DNA from: Glycomyces paridis
GTDB taxonomy: Bacteria; Actinomycetota; Actinomycetes; Mycobacteriales; Micromonosporaceae
Direction: 5' to 3'
DNA length: 64,000 nucleotides
Assembly: GCF_004912155.1 (NCBI RefSeq)
Contig: NZ_STGX01000008.1
Location: forward strand, 178,034-242,033
Part shown: in pieces, positions 24,747 to 32,439 of the stretch
Position numbering within the stretch: the stretch's first letter is position 1
How the letters are laid out: each line of letters starts with the position of its first letter
The notes under the pieces: generated by a model
Databases searched by the model: none
Told to the model about the DNA's origin: nothing
What the model saw: only the letters and a program-made list of their open reading frames with translations
Made by a program: the position numbers and the translations under genes

Positions 24747-25523
24747 ATGGGACCACGAGCAGCCGACGGTTCCGCCGGCGACGCCGACTACGGACGCATC
24801 GGCGCGGGCTACCGCGACCACCGCCTCCCCGAACCCGAGTTCGCGCGGGCGATCCTCACCGCGCTCGGCCCCGCGCGCACCGTCGTCAACGTCGGCGCGG
24901 GCGCCGGCTCCTACGAGCCCGCCGACCGCGAGGTCACCCCCGTCGAGCCCTCCGCGTCGATGCGCGCCCAACGGCCCGCGCACCTCGCGCCCGCGGTCGA
25001 CGCGACCGCCGAGGCCCTGCCGTTCCCCGACGACGCCTTCGACGCCGCGATGACCTCCTTCTCGGCCCACCAGTGGCGCGACCTCGAAGCGGGCCTCGCC
25101 GAACTGCGGCGTGTAGCCCGCGGCCCCGTCGTCGTCCTCACCTGCGACCCCGAGCTCATGGAGCGGTACTGGCTCGCCGAGTACGCGCCCGAAGTCCTCG
25201 CCGGCGGCGCCCGCCGCTACCCCTCGGTCGACCGCCTCGCCGCGGGCCTGGGCGGCACCGTCGACGTCACGCCCCTGCCGATCCCCCTCGCCTGCACCGA
25301 CGGCTTCGGCGAGGCCTACTACGGCCGCCCCGAGAAGTTCCTCGACCCCGCGGTGCGAAAAGCCATGTCCTCGTGGAGCTTCATCACCGAACCCGCCGCC
25401 GACCGCGCCGTGGCCCGCCTCCGCGCCGACCTCGCCGACGGCACCTGGGACGACCGCCACGGCCACCTGCGCACCACCCCCCACTACAAGGGCTCCCTGA
25501 TCCTCCTGACCGCGACCCCCTGA
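24747..25523 (+). CDS. class I SAM-dependent methyltransferase
   Basis: A 258-residue Methyltransf_11-type enzyme. Motif I is VVNVGAGAGSYEP, followed by VEPSASMRAQ and the ALPFPDDAFDAAMTSFSAHQWRD segment. It resembles small-molecule methyltransferases; the substrate is unknown. TAGGGT (24734-24739) lies 7 bases before ATG 24747 and there is no Shine-Dalgarno, so a leaderless mRNA is likely. Confidence 0.87.
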   Translation: MGPRAADGSAGDADYGRIGAGYRDHRLPEPEFARAILTALGPARTVVNVGAGAGSYEPADREVTPVEPSASMRAQRPAHLAPAVDATAEALPFPDDAFDAAMTSFSAHQWRDLEAGLAELRRVARGPVVVLTCDPELMERYWLAEYAPEVLAGGARRYPSVDRLAAGLGGTVDVTPLPIPLACTDGFGEAYYGRPEKFLDPAVRKAMSSWSFITEPAADRAVARLRADLADGTWDDRHGHLRTTPHYKGSLILLTATP

Positions 25524-25541
25524 CGGCGATCTCTTAACGGC

Positions 25542-26105
25542 TCAGCCGCGCGGGATGTCCTTGCCGGTGGGGCGGTACTCGGCGAGGACGATGCGGCCGT
25601 CCAGGACGCGGTGGTCGACCAGTTCGAGGTCGGCGGCGGCGACGTCGGCGAAGGCGCGGTCGCGCCCCGCGTCGCCCGCGAAGAGCGGGAAGGTGAGGAC
25701 GCGGAGGCGGTCGACCAGGCCCGCGCCGAGGAGCTGGCCGACGAGCGAGAGGCTGCCCCAGGTGCGGATCGGGGCGCCGCCGTCGGCCTTCATCGCCGCG
25801 ACGTCGGCCACCAGGTCGGCGGCGATCGCCGTGTTCGGCCAGGGGACCTCGGTGAGGGTCGTGGAGACGACGGTCTTGTCCAAGGCCATCGTCGACTCGT
25901 AGGTGTCGCCCCAGGCCGCGGCGGGCAGCGCCGCGAAGGCCTCGTAGGTGCGCCGGCCCATGACGACGCGCTGGGGGAGCGCGCCCTCGGCCTCGGTCCA
26001 TGCGCCGAGGTCGGGGCCGAAATAGCCGAAGTACCCGGGCAGTCCGTCGCTCCCGGCCCAGCCGTCGACGGAGATGAAGAGATCGGCGCTCAGCGTGGTC
26101 GCCAT
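25542..26105 (-). CDS. RibD-C/dihydrofolate-reductase-like protein
   Basis: The 187-residue product has the RibD C-terminal/DHFR-like fold: ATTLSADLFISVDGW, VVMGRRTYEAF, and IRTWGSLSLVGQLLGAGLVD near the NADPH site. Such proteins reduce pteridine-like or unknown substrates; this is not a housekeeping FolA. ATG 26105 follows GAGAGGA. It is divergent from an HxlR regulator, with paired operators between them, so it is probably the regulator's target. Confidence 0.88.
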   Translation of the reverse strand: MATTLSADLFISVDGWAGSDGLPGYFGYFGPDLGAWTEAEGALPQRVVMGRRTYEAFAALPAAAWGDTYESTMALDKTVVSTTLTEVPWPNTAIAADLVADVAAMKADGGAPIRTWGSLSLVGQLLGAGLVDRLRVLTFPLFAGDAGRDRAFADVAAADLELVDHRVLDGRIVLAEYRPTGKDIPRG

Positions 26106-26130
26106 GATGCGGTCCTCTCGTGGTAGTTGG

Positions 26131-26166
26131 ACTTCACTCACTGAACCATACTTCAAAATATGAAGT
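26131..26166. promoter_or_regulatory. paired ACTTCA-N5-TGAAgt operators
   Basis: ACTTCA-AAATA-TGAAGT (26150-26166) is perfect; ACTTCA-CTCAC-TGAACC (26131-26147) is a diverged copy 19 bases away, nearly two helical turns. Both are in the 81-base divergent gap between the reductase and the HxlR gene. Confidence 0.6.
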
Positions 26167-26186
26167 CAAGTGGTAGGGTCGACGAC

Positions 26187-26852
26187 ATGGCGAATCGGGA
26201 GTACCACCAGTACTGCGGCCTCGCGCGCGCCGCCGAAGTGGTCGGCCAGCGCTGGACGCTCCTCATCCTCCGCGACCTCATGGTCGGCCCGCGCCGGTTC
26301 TCCGACCTGGCCGCGGGTCTGCCGGGCATCCCGTCGAGCCTGCTGACGACGCGGCTGAAGGAACTCGAAGCCGACGGCCTGGCCGTGCGCGAGGCCCGCC
26401 GCGGCGCCGACCGCTCGGTCGTCTACGCCCTCACCGTCCGCGGCACCGCCCTCATGCCCGCCCTAGACGCGCTCTCGCTCTGGGGCGCAGGGGAACTGCG
26501 CGAACCCCGCGAAGGCGAGACCGTCACCGAGGCCTCCCTCGTCACCGCCCTGCGCGTCGCCGCCGGAGCGGGCGCCCCGCCCTCCCGGGACGCGGTCGTC
26601 ACCGTCCACATCGGCGACGCCACCGCCCACGTCCTCCTCCGCGGCGGCACCGTCACCGCCGCCCCCGGCGACCACCCCGCCCCCGACCTCCGCCTCACCG
26701 ACGGCCCCGGCTTCCGCGACCTCCTCGCCGGCACCCTCACCCCGGCCCGCGCCCTCGCCGAAGGCGTCGTCGCCCTCGAAGGCGACCCCGCCCTCCTCGA
26801 CGACTTCGCCGCCGTCTTCACGGTCCCCTACGCGGACCAGGCCCCCGCCTGA
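26187..26852 (+). CDS. HxlR-type regulator with C-terminal SCP2-like domain
   Basis: A 221-residue protein. Residues about 5-95 form a winged helix of the HxlR class (YHQYCGLARAAEVVGQRWTLLILRDL, GIPSSLLTTRLKELEADGLV), with a cysteine at residue 9 that could sense redox. The C-terminal part (VVTVHIGDATAHVLLRGGTV) is SCP2-like, possibly a ligand pocket. TAGGGT (26174-26179) ends 7 bases before ATG 26187, which points to a leaderless transcript whose -35 region overlaps the operators, so it is likely autoregulated. An upstream in-frame ATG at 26160 lies inside the operator and is disfavoured. Confidence 0.85.
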   Translation: MANREYHQYCGLARAAEVVGQRWTLLILRDLMVGPRRFSDLAAGLPGIPSSLLTTRLKELEADGLAVREARRGADRSVVYALTVRGTALMPALDALSLWGAGELREPREGETVTEASLVTALRVAAGAGAPPSRDAVVTVHIGDATAHVLLRGGTVTAAPGDHPAPDLRLTDGPGFRDLLAGTLTPARALAEGVVALEGDPALLDDFAAVFTVPYADQAPA

Positions 26853-26938
26853 GCCGCGGGGCGACAACACCGCTTCGGCGACCGCCGCCGACCCGATCGG
26901 TGGAGGTCCACAAAGCTCCGAGCCGCTAACCTCGATCG

Positions 26939-27427
26939 ATGGACGAACAGCAGCTCCTCGCCGACCTCACCCCGCACCTCATGCCGGACGAGCGCGTCGA
27001 CACGCACGTCCGCGGCAGCTACCTCGTCGGCATCTTCACGAACACCGGCCCCCGCAAGGGCATCCTCGTCGCCACCACCCACCGGATGCTGTTCTACGGC
27101 CAGAGCGTCCTCAACGGCCAGACCCTCGACGTCCACGCCTACGCGACGATGGGCGCCTTCGAGGCGCTCTCGCAGATCGGCACACGGCACTTCAAGTGGC
27201 TCACCGCCGGGCGCCGGTACCACCTGCGCTATGCGAGCGGCAACGTCGACCATTTCGCCCGGGTCGTACACCCCCGTGTCGGCCAGGCGCCGCCGGGCGC
27301 GGCCGCCGGCGCCGTCGCGGTGCCCACCCTCGATCAGCAGATCGCGAACCTCGTCGGCCTGCGCGACCGCGGCGCTCTCAGCGCCGACCAGTACGAGGCC
27401 GCGCTGGCCCGGCTGATCGGGTCCTGA
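26939..27427 (+). CDS. bacterial PH-domain protein with C-terminal SHOCT
   Basis: A 162-residue soluble protein. The first about 115 residues resemble a bacterial PH domain (RKGILVATTHRMLFYGQSVL). The last about 35 form a SHOCT motif (LDQQIANLVGLRDRGALSADQYEAALARLIG), a short oligomerisation-type helix pair. Function is unknown. TAACCT (26927-26932) lies 6 bases before ATG, again a leaderless pattern. Its stop is 2 bases from the convergent TetR gene stop. Confidence 0.8.
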   Translation: MDEQQLLADLTPHLMPDERVDTHVRGSYLVGIFTNTGPRKGILVATTHRMLFYGQSVLNGQTLDVHAYATMGAFEALSQIGTRHFKWLTAGRRYHLRYASGNVDHFARVVHPRVGQAPPGAAAGAVAVPTLDQQIANLVGLRDRGALSADQYEAALARLIGS

Positions 27428-27429
27428 GG

Positions 27430-28101
27430 TCAGGCGCGCGGCGCGATGAGTCCGTCGAGGACTCGCAGCACGATGCGCTCGAATCGGTCTTCGGGGGTCT
27501 GGTCGGGGGAGCGGTCGGTCAGGGCCGCGGCCAGGTGCGGGTGGGCGCCGTCGGCGGCGGCCTCGGCGAAGCGGGCGTGCAGCAGGGCGGTCGCGGCGTC
27601 GGAGGCGGTGGCGGTCTCGGACCTGGTGAGCATCACGACGAGGGCGTTGAGGACGCCGATCGCCTCGAACTTGGCGGTCGGGTCGGCGTCCACGACGGAC
27701 AGCGCCCCGAGGGCGCGTTCGAGGTACGCGATGGCGTTGGGGCCCGAGTGCGTCGCCGACTCGACCGTGTCCAGCAGCCACGGGTGCCGGAGGTACAGGA
27801 CCCGGTTCCCGCGGGCGAGGGCGAGCATGTCGGCCCTCCAGTCGCCGCTGGGGACGCCGCGGTGGTCGAGCTCGCCGTGGACCCGGTCGATCATGGCCTC
27901 GACGAGCTCGTCGCGGTTCCCGACGTAGCGGTAGAGCGAGGCGGGGCCCGTGCCGAGGTCGGCGGCGACCGCCCGCATCGTCACCGCCCCGAGGCCCTCG
28001 GCGTCGGCCAGCGCGACCGCGGCGTCCGCGATCCGCGCGAGGCTGTACTCAGGCGCGGGGCCCCGGCGCCGGGCTCCGCTCGGGCTGTCGGCTCGGTCCA
28101 C
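27430..28101 (-). CDS. TetR-family regulator
   Basis: A 223-residue regulator with an N-terminal helix-turn-helix (ADAEGLGAVTMRAVAADLGTG, ASLYRYVGNRDEL) and a C-terminal domain like TetR_C. GTG 28101 follows AAGGGGG. It is divergent from an alpha/beta hydrolase, and two CTGCGAAC-based repeats lie in the shared 87-base promoter. TTGTTC-N18-TATACT (minus strand) is a plausible promoter, so it probably represses itself and the hydrolase. Confidence 0.9.
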   Translation of the reverse strand: MDRADSPSGARRRGPAPEYSLARIADAAVALADAEGLGAVTMRAVAADLGTGPASLYRYVGNRDELVEAMIDRVHGELDHRGVPSGDWRADMLALARGNRVLYLRHPWLLDTVESATHSGPNAIAYLERALGALSVVDADPTAKFEAIGVLNALVVMLTRSETATASDAATALLHARFAEAAADGAHPHLAAALTDRSPDQTPEDRFERIVLRVLDGLIAPRA

Positions 28102-28114
28102 GGTGCCCCCTTTT

Positions 28115-28133
28115 CTGCGAACGACGTTTGCAG
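28115..28133. promoter_or_regulatory. TetR operator candidate, site 1
   Basis: CTGCGAAC-GAC-GTTTGCAG is an 8-3-8 inverted repeat with one mismatch. It sits just upstream of TATAGT/TATACT -10 elements for the two divergent genes. Confidence 0.6.
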
Positions 28134-28151
28134 TATAGTTGCCCTCCTCAA

Positions 28152-28170
28152 CTGCGAACAATGATCGCAA
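28152..28170. promoter_or_regulatory. TetR operator candidate, site 2
   Basis: CTGCGAAC repeats the left half-site of site 1 exactly, 37 bases on; the right half (GATCGCAA) is weaker. TGCGA and TCGCA pair inside it. It lies between the -10 region and the hydrolase start. Confidence 0.5.
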
Positions 28171-28188
28171 TAACAGGAGGGAACCGCC

Positions 28189-29103
28189 ATGGACCAGCTG
28201 AAATGGTCGGCGACCGAGTACGCCCGCAACGGCGACGCCGACCTGGCCTTCGACCGTCTCGACGGCTCGCGCGGCGAACCGCTGCTGCTCGTCATGGGTC
28301 TCGGGGCCTCGCGCCTCTGGTGGCCCGACGGCCTGTGCGAGGCCTTCGCCCGGGAGGGCTTCGCGGTGGCCCGCTTCGACAACCGCGACTCCGGCGAGTC
28401 GACCCGGATGCCGGAGACGCCCGTCGGCAACCCGTTCCGGGCGCTCTTCGCCCGGAGCGGCTCGCCCTACACCGCCGAGGACCTGGCCGACGACGCCGCC
28501 GCGGTCCTCGACGCCCTCGGCTGGGAACGCGCGCACGTCTTCGGCCACTCCATGGGCGGCACCGTCGCCCAGCGCCTCGCGCTGCGCCACCCCGAGCGGG
28601 TCCTCAGCCTCACCTCCTCGGGCGCGGGCCCGAGCGACGTGGCGGGCCTGGGCGTGCTGCGGTTCATGCGCTTCGGGCTGCTCGCGCGGCTCGCGCGCAT
28701 GAAGTTCCCCGAGGGCCGCGAAGGCGACATCGCGGCCTCGATGGCCGTCGCGCGCGGCGTCGCCTCCCCGGGCTACCCGTTCGACGAAGCGGCCGTGCGC
28801 AAGTGGGTCGAAGCGGATGTCGACACCGGCCCGCGCGACGCGAAGGCGCAGAGCCGCCAGATCGGGGCGCAGTGGAGCGGGGCGCGCCTGAGCGAACTGC
28901 GCCGCCCCACGCTCGTGCTGCACGGCGAGGAGGACCCGATCCTGCGGGTGAGCGCCGCGAAGGCGACCGCCGCCGCGATCGCCGGGGCGCGCCTGGTGAC
29001 GTTCCCGGGGGTCGGCCACGACCTCCCGGCGCCCCTGTGGCCGGTCGTCGCCGAGAAGGTGCGTGCCAACGCCGACCGTGCCGCGGGGGACGTACCGGAG
29101 TGA
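28189..29103 (+). CDS. alpha/beta hydrolase
   Basis: A 304-residue hydrolase. The nucleophile elbow is GHSMGG (about residues 119-124), with FDNRDSGES before it, the acid in HGEEDPI and the His in GVGHDLP. ATG 28189 follows AGGAGGG. The substrate is unknown. The divergent TetR gene suggests induction by a small molecule, perhaps the substrate. Confidence 0.9.
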   Translation: MDQLKWSATEYARNGDADLAFDRLDGSRGEPLLLVMGLGASRLWWPDGLCEAFAREGFAVARFDNRDSGESTRMPETPVGNPFRALFARSGSPYTAEDLADDAAAVLDALGWERAHVFGHSMGGTVAQRLALRHPERVLSLTSSGAGPSDVAGLGVLRFMRFGLLARLARMKFPEGREGDIAASMAVARGVASPGYPFDEAAVRKWVEADVDTGPRDAKAQSRQIGAQWSGARLSELRRPTLVLHGEEDPILRVSAAKATAAAIAGARLVTFPGVGHDLPAPLWPVVAEKVRANADRAAGDVPE

Positions 29104-29157
29104 GCCGCGCACCGCTACCCTGGATGCGCGACGAGCAGGGAACGAGGTGACCCGGAC

Positions 29158-29595
29158 ATGGGCGTGCGATTCGATCACGTCGGCATCGTGGTGGAGGACC
29201 TGGCCGCGGCCGTCGCGTTCTTCATCGACATCGGCCTGGAGCTCGAGGGCGAGACCGAGGTCGGCGGCGAATGGGTCGACCAGCTCATCGGCCTCGCGGA
29301 CGTCCGCGCCGACGTCGCCTTCGTGCGGACCCCGGACGGCAGCGGCCGGGTCGAGCTCTCCACCTTCCGCAACCCGGTGTCGGAGGTCCCCGCGCCGAGC
29401 GCGCCGCTGAACGTCCCGGGCATCCCGCGACTCACCTTCGTCGTCGACGACGTCCGCGCGCTCATCGCACACCTGCGCGCCGTCCACGGCACCGAACCCG
29501 TCGGCGAGGTCGCACAGTACGAGGACATCTACCTGTACTGCAACGTCAGAGGCCCCGCCGGGGTCATCATCGGCCTGGTGCAGGAACTGCGCTGA
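29158..29595 (+). CDS. VOC (glyoxalase/bleomycin-resistance fold) protein
   Basis: A 145-residue protein with two beta-alpha-beta-beta-beta modules: FDHVGIVVEDLAAAVAFFIDIGLE at the start and LTFVVDDVRALIAHLRA in the second half. His7 and Glu residues at the module ends (RVELSTF) are possible metal ligands. The reaction is not predictable. The 3' end is 9 bases from a convergent LysR gene. Confidence 0.85.
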   Translation: MGVRFDHVGIVVEDLAAAVAFFIDIGLELEGETEVGGEWVDQLIGLADVRADVAFVRTPDGSGRVELSTFRNPVSEVPAPSAPLNVPGIPRLTFVVDDVRALIAHLRAVHGTEPVGEVAQYEDIYLYCNVRGPAGVIIGLVQELR

Positions 29596-29604
29596 ACCTC
29601 CGGG

Positions 29605-30477
29605 TCAGCGCGCGTGCGCGGCCCGGAGCTCGCGGATGAGCGTGCGGACCGGCAGCGTCTGGGCGAGCGCGGGCGTCGTCACGTAGCCGAGGTGCCGGGT
29701 CGGCGCGGTCGGGCCGAGGTCGGTGACCCGCACGCCCTCGGGCGGTGCGGCGAGCGTCAGGTGCGGCATCACGGCCACGCCGACACCGGCGGCCACCATG
29801 GACAGCACGACGCTGTCGTCCTCGACCATGATGCGGCGCTCGGGAAGCCAGTCCTGCTCCTCCCACCACCGCCGGGTGTAGCTTGAGCAGTTCTCGGACC
29901 AGTCCAGCAGCGGCAGCCGGTGCGGGTCGGGCGCCCCGGCGGGCGCGGCGAGCAGGTACCGCTCCTCGTAGAGCCGGTTGAAGATGAGGCCGTCCGGCAC
30001 CGGCGAGGTCGGCGGGACGGTGGTGATCCCCAAGTCCGCCTTGGCGTCGAGCACCTCCCCGGCACTGCCGCGGCCGACGTCGCGGACGATGCTCACCTGC
30101 GGGTGGAGCCCCGGGTGCGCCGCGGCGAGCCGGTCCAGGACCGCGGGCAGCAGCCCGGCCGCGGCGGAGCGGAACGCGGCGATCCGCACCGGCCCGGCGA
30201 CGATCCCCTCGGCGGCGCCGCGGGTCTCCGACCCCATCGAGTCGAGGAGGCGCAGGATGTGCCGCGCCTGCGTCACTGCCCTCGTCCCGGCCTCGGTGGC
30301 GCGGGCGCCCCGGCGGCCGCGATCGAACAGCACCGCCCCGAGCTTGCGCTCGACGGTGCGGACGGCGTGCGACACCGCCGACTGGGTCATGCCCAGACTC
30401 GCGGCCGCGCCGGTGAAGCTTCGCTCCTCGGCCACGGCGACCAGGACGCGCAGTTCGCTGGGGGAAAGGTCGCTCAC
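29605..30477 (-). CDS. LysR-family regulator
   Basis: A 290-residue regulator with the LysR N-terminal helix-turn-helix (LRVLVAVAEERSFTGAAASLGMTQSAVSHAVRTVERKLG) and a periplasmic-binding-like effector domain. It is divergent from an MDR-type reductase, with a perfect 25-bp inverted repeat containing a T-N11-A box between them. Such pairs usually mean the regulator controls the neighbouring enzyme. Confidence 0.93.
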   Translation of the reverse strand: MSDLSPSELRVLVAVAEERSFTGAAASLGMTQSAVSHAVRTVERKLGAVLFDRGRRGARATEAGTRAVTQARHILRLLDSMGSETRGAAEGIVAGPVRIAAFRSAAAGLLPAVLDRLAAAHPGLHPQVSIVRDVGRGSAGEVLDAKADLGITTVPPTSPVPDGLIFNRLYEERYLLAAPAGAPDPHRLPLLDWSENCSSYTRRWWEEQDWLPERRIMVEDDSVVLSMVAAGVGVAVMPHLTLAAPPEGVRVTDLGPTAPTRHLGYVTTPALAQTLPVRTLIRELRAAHAR

Positions 30478-30520
30478 CGAGCGAACCTAGCCCCGCCCGC
30501 CCCGCCGCGGCAACCCGCCG

Positions 30521-30545
30521 CTTCCATGAACAGCATTCATGGAAG
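30521..30545. promoter_or_regulatory. LysR binding site candidate
   Basis: CTTCCATGAA and TTCATGGAAG form a perfect 10-5-10 inverted repeat, with the LysR-type T-N11-A core at its centre. Confidence 0.65.
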
Positions 30546-30568
30546 TGCTGGTTCCATCCGCGCGAGCC

Positions 30569-30580
30569 CCTGTATACAGG
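30569..30580. promoter_or_regulatory. CCTGTATACAGG palindrome at the reductase -10
   Basis: This perfect 12-bp palindrome contains TATACA (30573-30578), a good -10 for the reductase gene. It may be a second regulator contact or simply the promoter core. Confidence 0.4.
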
Positions 30581-30605
30581 CCGGAACCGCAGGTAGACAT
30601 GCCAC

Positions 30606-31604
30606 ATGACCGAACGCATGACCTACGTCCACCTCGTCGGCCGGCCCGACGGCTTCCCCTCGGCCGACGACTTCGCCTTCGCGGACGCCCCCATGCCCGT
30701 GCCCGAACCGGGCACCGCCCTCGTGGAGAACCTCTACCTCTCCGTCGACCCGTACATGCGCCAGCTCATGGACGAGTTCTGGGACCTGCACGCGCCCTTG
30801 GAAGGCCGAGCCCTCGGCCGGGTCGTCGCCTCCGCCGACGACCGCCTGGCGCCCGGCGACGTCGTCCGGCACCGCCACGCCTGGCGCACCCACGCACTGG
30901 TCCGCCCCGACGAAGTCCAACTCGTGCCCTCCCACCCGGGCGTCCCGCTCAGCGCCCACCTCGCCCTGCTCGGCAACGGCACCGGCCTGACCGCGTACGT
31001 CGGCCTCACCCGCATCGCGAACCTGCGGCCCGGCGAGACCGTGTACGTCTCGGCCGCCGCGGGCGGCGTCGGCACCGCCGCAGGCCAGATCGCCCGCCTC
31101 CTCGGCGCCGGCCGCGTCATCGGCTCCACCGGCACCCCCGAGAAGGCCCGCCACCTCGTCGAGGACCTCGGCTTCGACGCCGCCTTCGACTACCACGACG
31201 GGCCGGTCGCCGAGCAGCTGGCGAAGGCCGCCCCTGACGGCGTCGACGTCCACCTCGACAACGTCGGCGGCGACCACCTCGAAGGCGCGATCGCGAACAT
31301 GCGCGAATTCGGCCGCATCGCCTGGTGCGGCGCCATCTCCGGCTACCACGGCGCACCCCCGCCCGTGCGCAACGTCGAGGAGGTCATGGGCATGAGCCTG
31401 CGCCTCCAGGGCTTCATGGTCCGCCACCACCTCGACGCCCGCGACGAGATGGAGTCCTTCCTGGTGCCCCGCCTCCAACGCGGCGAGATCGTCAGCGACG
31501 AGACGATCGCCGACGGTTTCGAGCACACCGTCTCGGCCTTCCTCGGCATGCTCCGCGGCGAGAACACCGGCAAGATGCTGGTGCGCCTCAACGGAACCGA
31601 CTGA
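30606..31604 (+). CDS. NADP-dependent MDR-family reductase (CurA/leukotriene-dehydrogenase-like)
   Basis: A 332-residue zinc-free medium-chain reductase. Early VENLYLSVDPYMR is the family hallmark; the nucleotide fold is YVSAAAGGVGTAAGQIA with IGSTGTPEKA, and VDVHLDNVGGDHLE follows. It likely reduces an alpha,beta-unsaturated carbonyl or quinone with NADPH. ATG 30606 is about 28 bases after the -10 element. It is controlled, by inference, by the divergent LysR protein. Confidence 0.9.
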   Translation: MTERMTYVHLVGRPDGFPSADDFAFADAPMPVPEPGTALVENLYLSVDPYMRQLMDEFWDLHAPLEGRALGRVVASADDRLAPGDVVRHRHAWRTHALVRPDEVQLVPSHPGVPLSAHLALLGNGTGLTAYVGLTRIANLRPGETVYVSAAAGGVGTAAGQIARLLGAGRVIGSTGTPEKARHLVEDLGFDAAFDYHDGPVAEQLAKAAPDGVDVHLDNVGGDHLEGAIANMREFGRIAWCGAISGYHGAPPPVRNVEEVMGMSLRLQGFMVRHHLDARDEMESFLVPRLQRGEIVSDETIADGFEHTVSAFLGMLRGENTGKMLVRLNGTD

Positions 31605-31785
31605 CCCGCGCCCCGGGCGCCTCGCTACCGCAGGCGGATCCGCGAGGACCGCCACCGCGAAACGTGATGCTCCCGGGCAACGTCGACTGAGGACGTTTCG
31701 CTCGATTCGTCGCGCCACGCCTCGATGTGTGCGTGAATGAGGCGGCGGTCCTTGCCTGGTCCGCGCCGCGGTGCGGAGGTGGCGG

Positions 31786-32439
31786 ATGTCTGAGCGGGGA
31801 GCGGTCGCGGAGCCCGACTGGCGCGCGGACTGGGTGCCGGTGGACCGGAGGCTCCTCGGCGTCGACCGGCGGACCCTGGTGCCCGCCGGGCTGGTCGTGC
31901 TGCTGTTCCTGGTCGCCAACTGGGCGCTGCCGCAGATCGACCGGGCGGTCGCCGTCGACGACCCGATCCGGGCCGGCGACGTGGTCCAGGTCGGCGAGCA
32001 CGTGGTCTTCACCCCCGCGGTCGGCGCGAACCTCGTCGCGGGTGCCCGCCAAGGGCAGTCCGACGCGAGCGGCTCCTATCCCGACACGGCCGCGGTCACC
32101 TACCGCGGCACCGTCTTCGAGGTGATCACCGACGACTACCGGGGCACGCCCGCCGAGCTGCTGGCCCAGATCGACAAGACCAGCAGGGGCCTGCGCGGGC
32201 CCGGCTCGGGCTTCCAGGTCACGGGCCCGCAGGAGACCGTCGCCAACGCGGCCGGCGACCAGGGCGTGGCCGCGCACTACGACAGCGTGGACCAGACCGG
32301 CCTCGTCGCGGCCTTCGTCTTCGGCGGCACCGGTGTGGAGATCCAGGTCCTCGGGCCGGCTCAGGGATCACCGGACGTGACGCGCGAGGTCGCCGCGATG
32401 CTGCGGTCGGTGCAGCCGGTCGAGGGGAGCGGATCATGA
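31786..32439 (+). CDS. single-pass membrane protein, partner of the PrsW-like protease
   Basis: A 217-residue protein with a basic/aromatic cytosolic N-terminus (residues 1-34), one membrane helix (LVPAGLVVLLFLVANWALP, about 35-53) and an extracytoplasmic domain of about 150 residues that I do not recognise. GGAGG lies before ATG 31786. Its stop overlaps the next gene's start (ATGA), so the two are coupled. A single-pass protein co-made with an intramembrane protease could be its substrate or a cofactor; this is inference. Confidence 0.8.
   Translation: MSERGAVAEPDWRADWVPVDRRLLGVDRRTLVPAGLVVLLFLVANWALPQIDRAVAVDDPIRAGDVVQVGEHVVFTPAVGANLVAGARQGQSDASGSYPDTAAVTYRGTVFEVITDDYRGTPAELLAQIDKTSRGLRGPGSGFQVTGPQETVANAAGDQGVAAHYDSVDQTGLVAAFVFGGTGVEIQVLGPAQGSPDVTREVAAMLRSVQPVEGSGS

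Noticed and set aside
29124-29150. Short ORF MRDEQGTR before a VOC gene
   Set aside because: The nearby TACCCT would place the transcript start inside the ORF, so it is unlikely to be translated.
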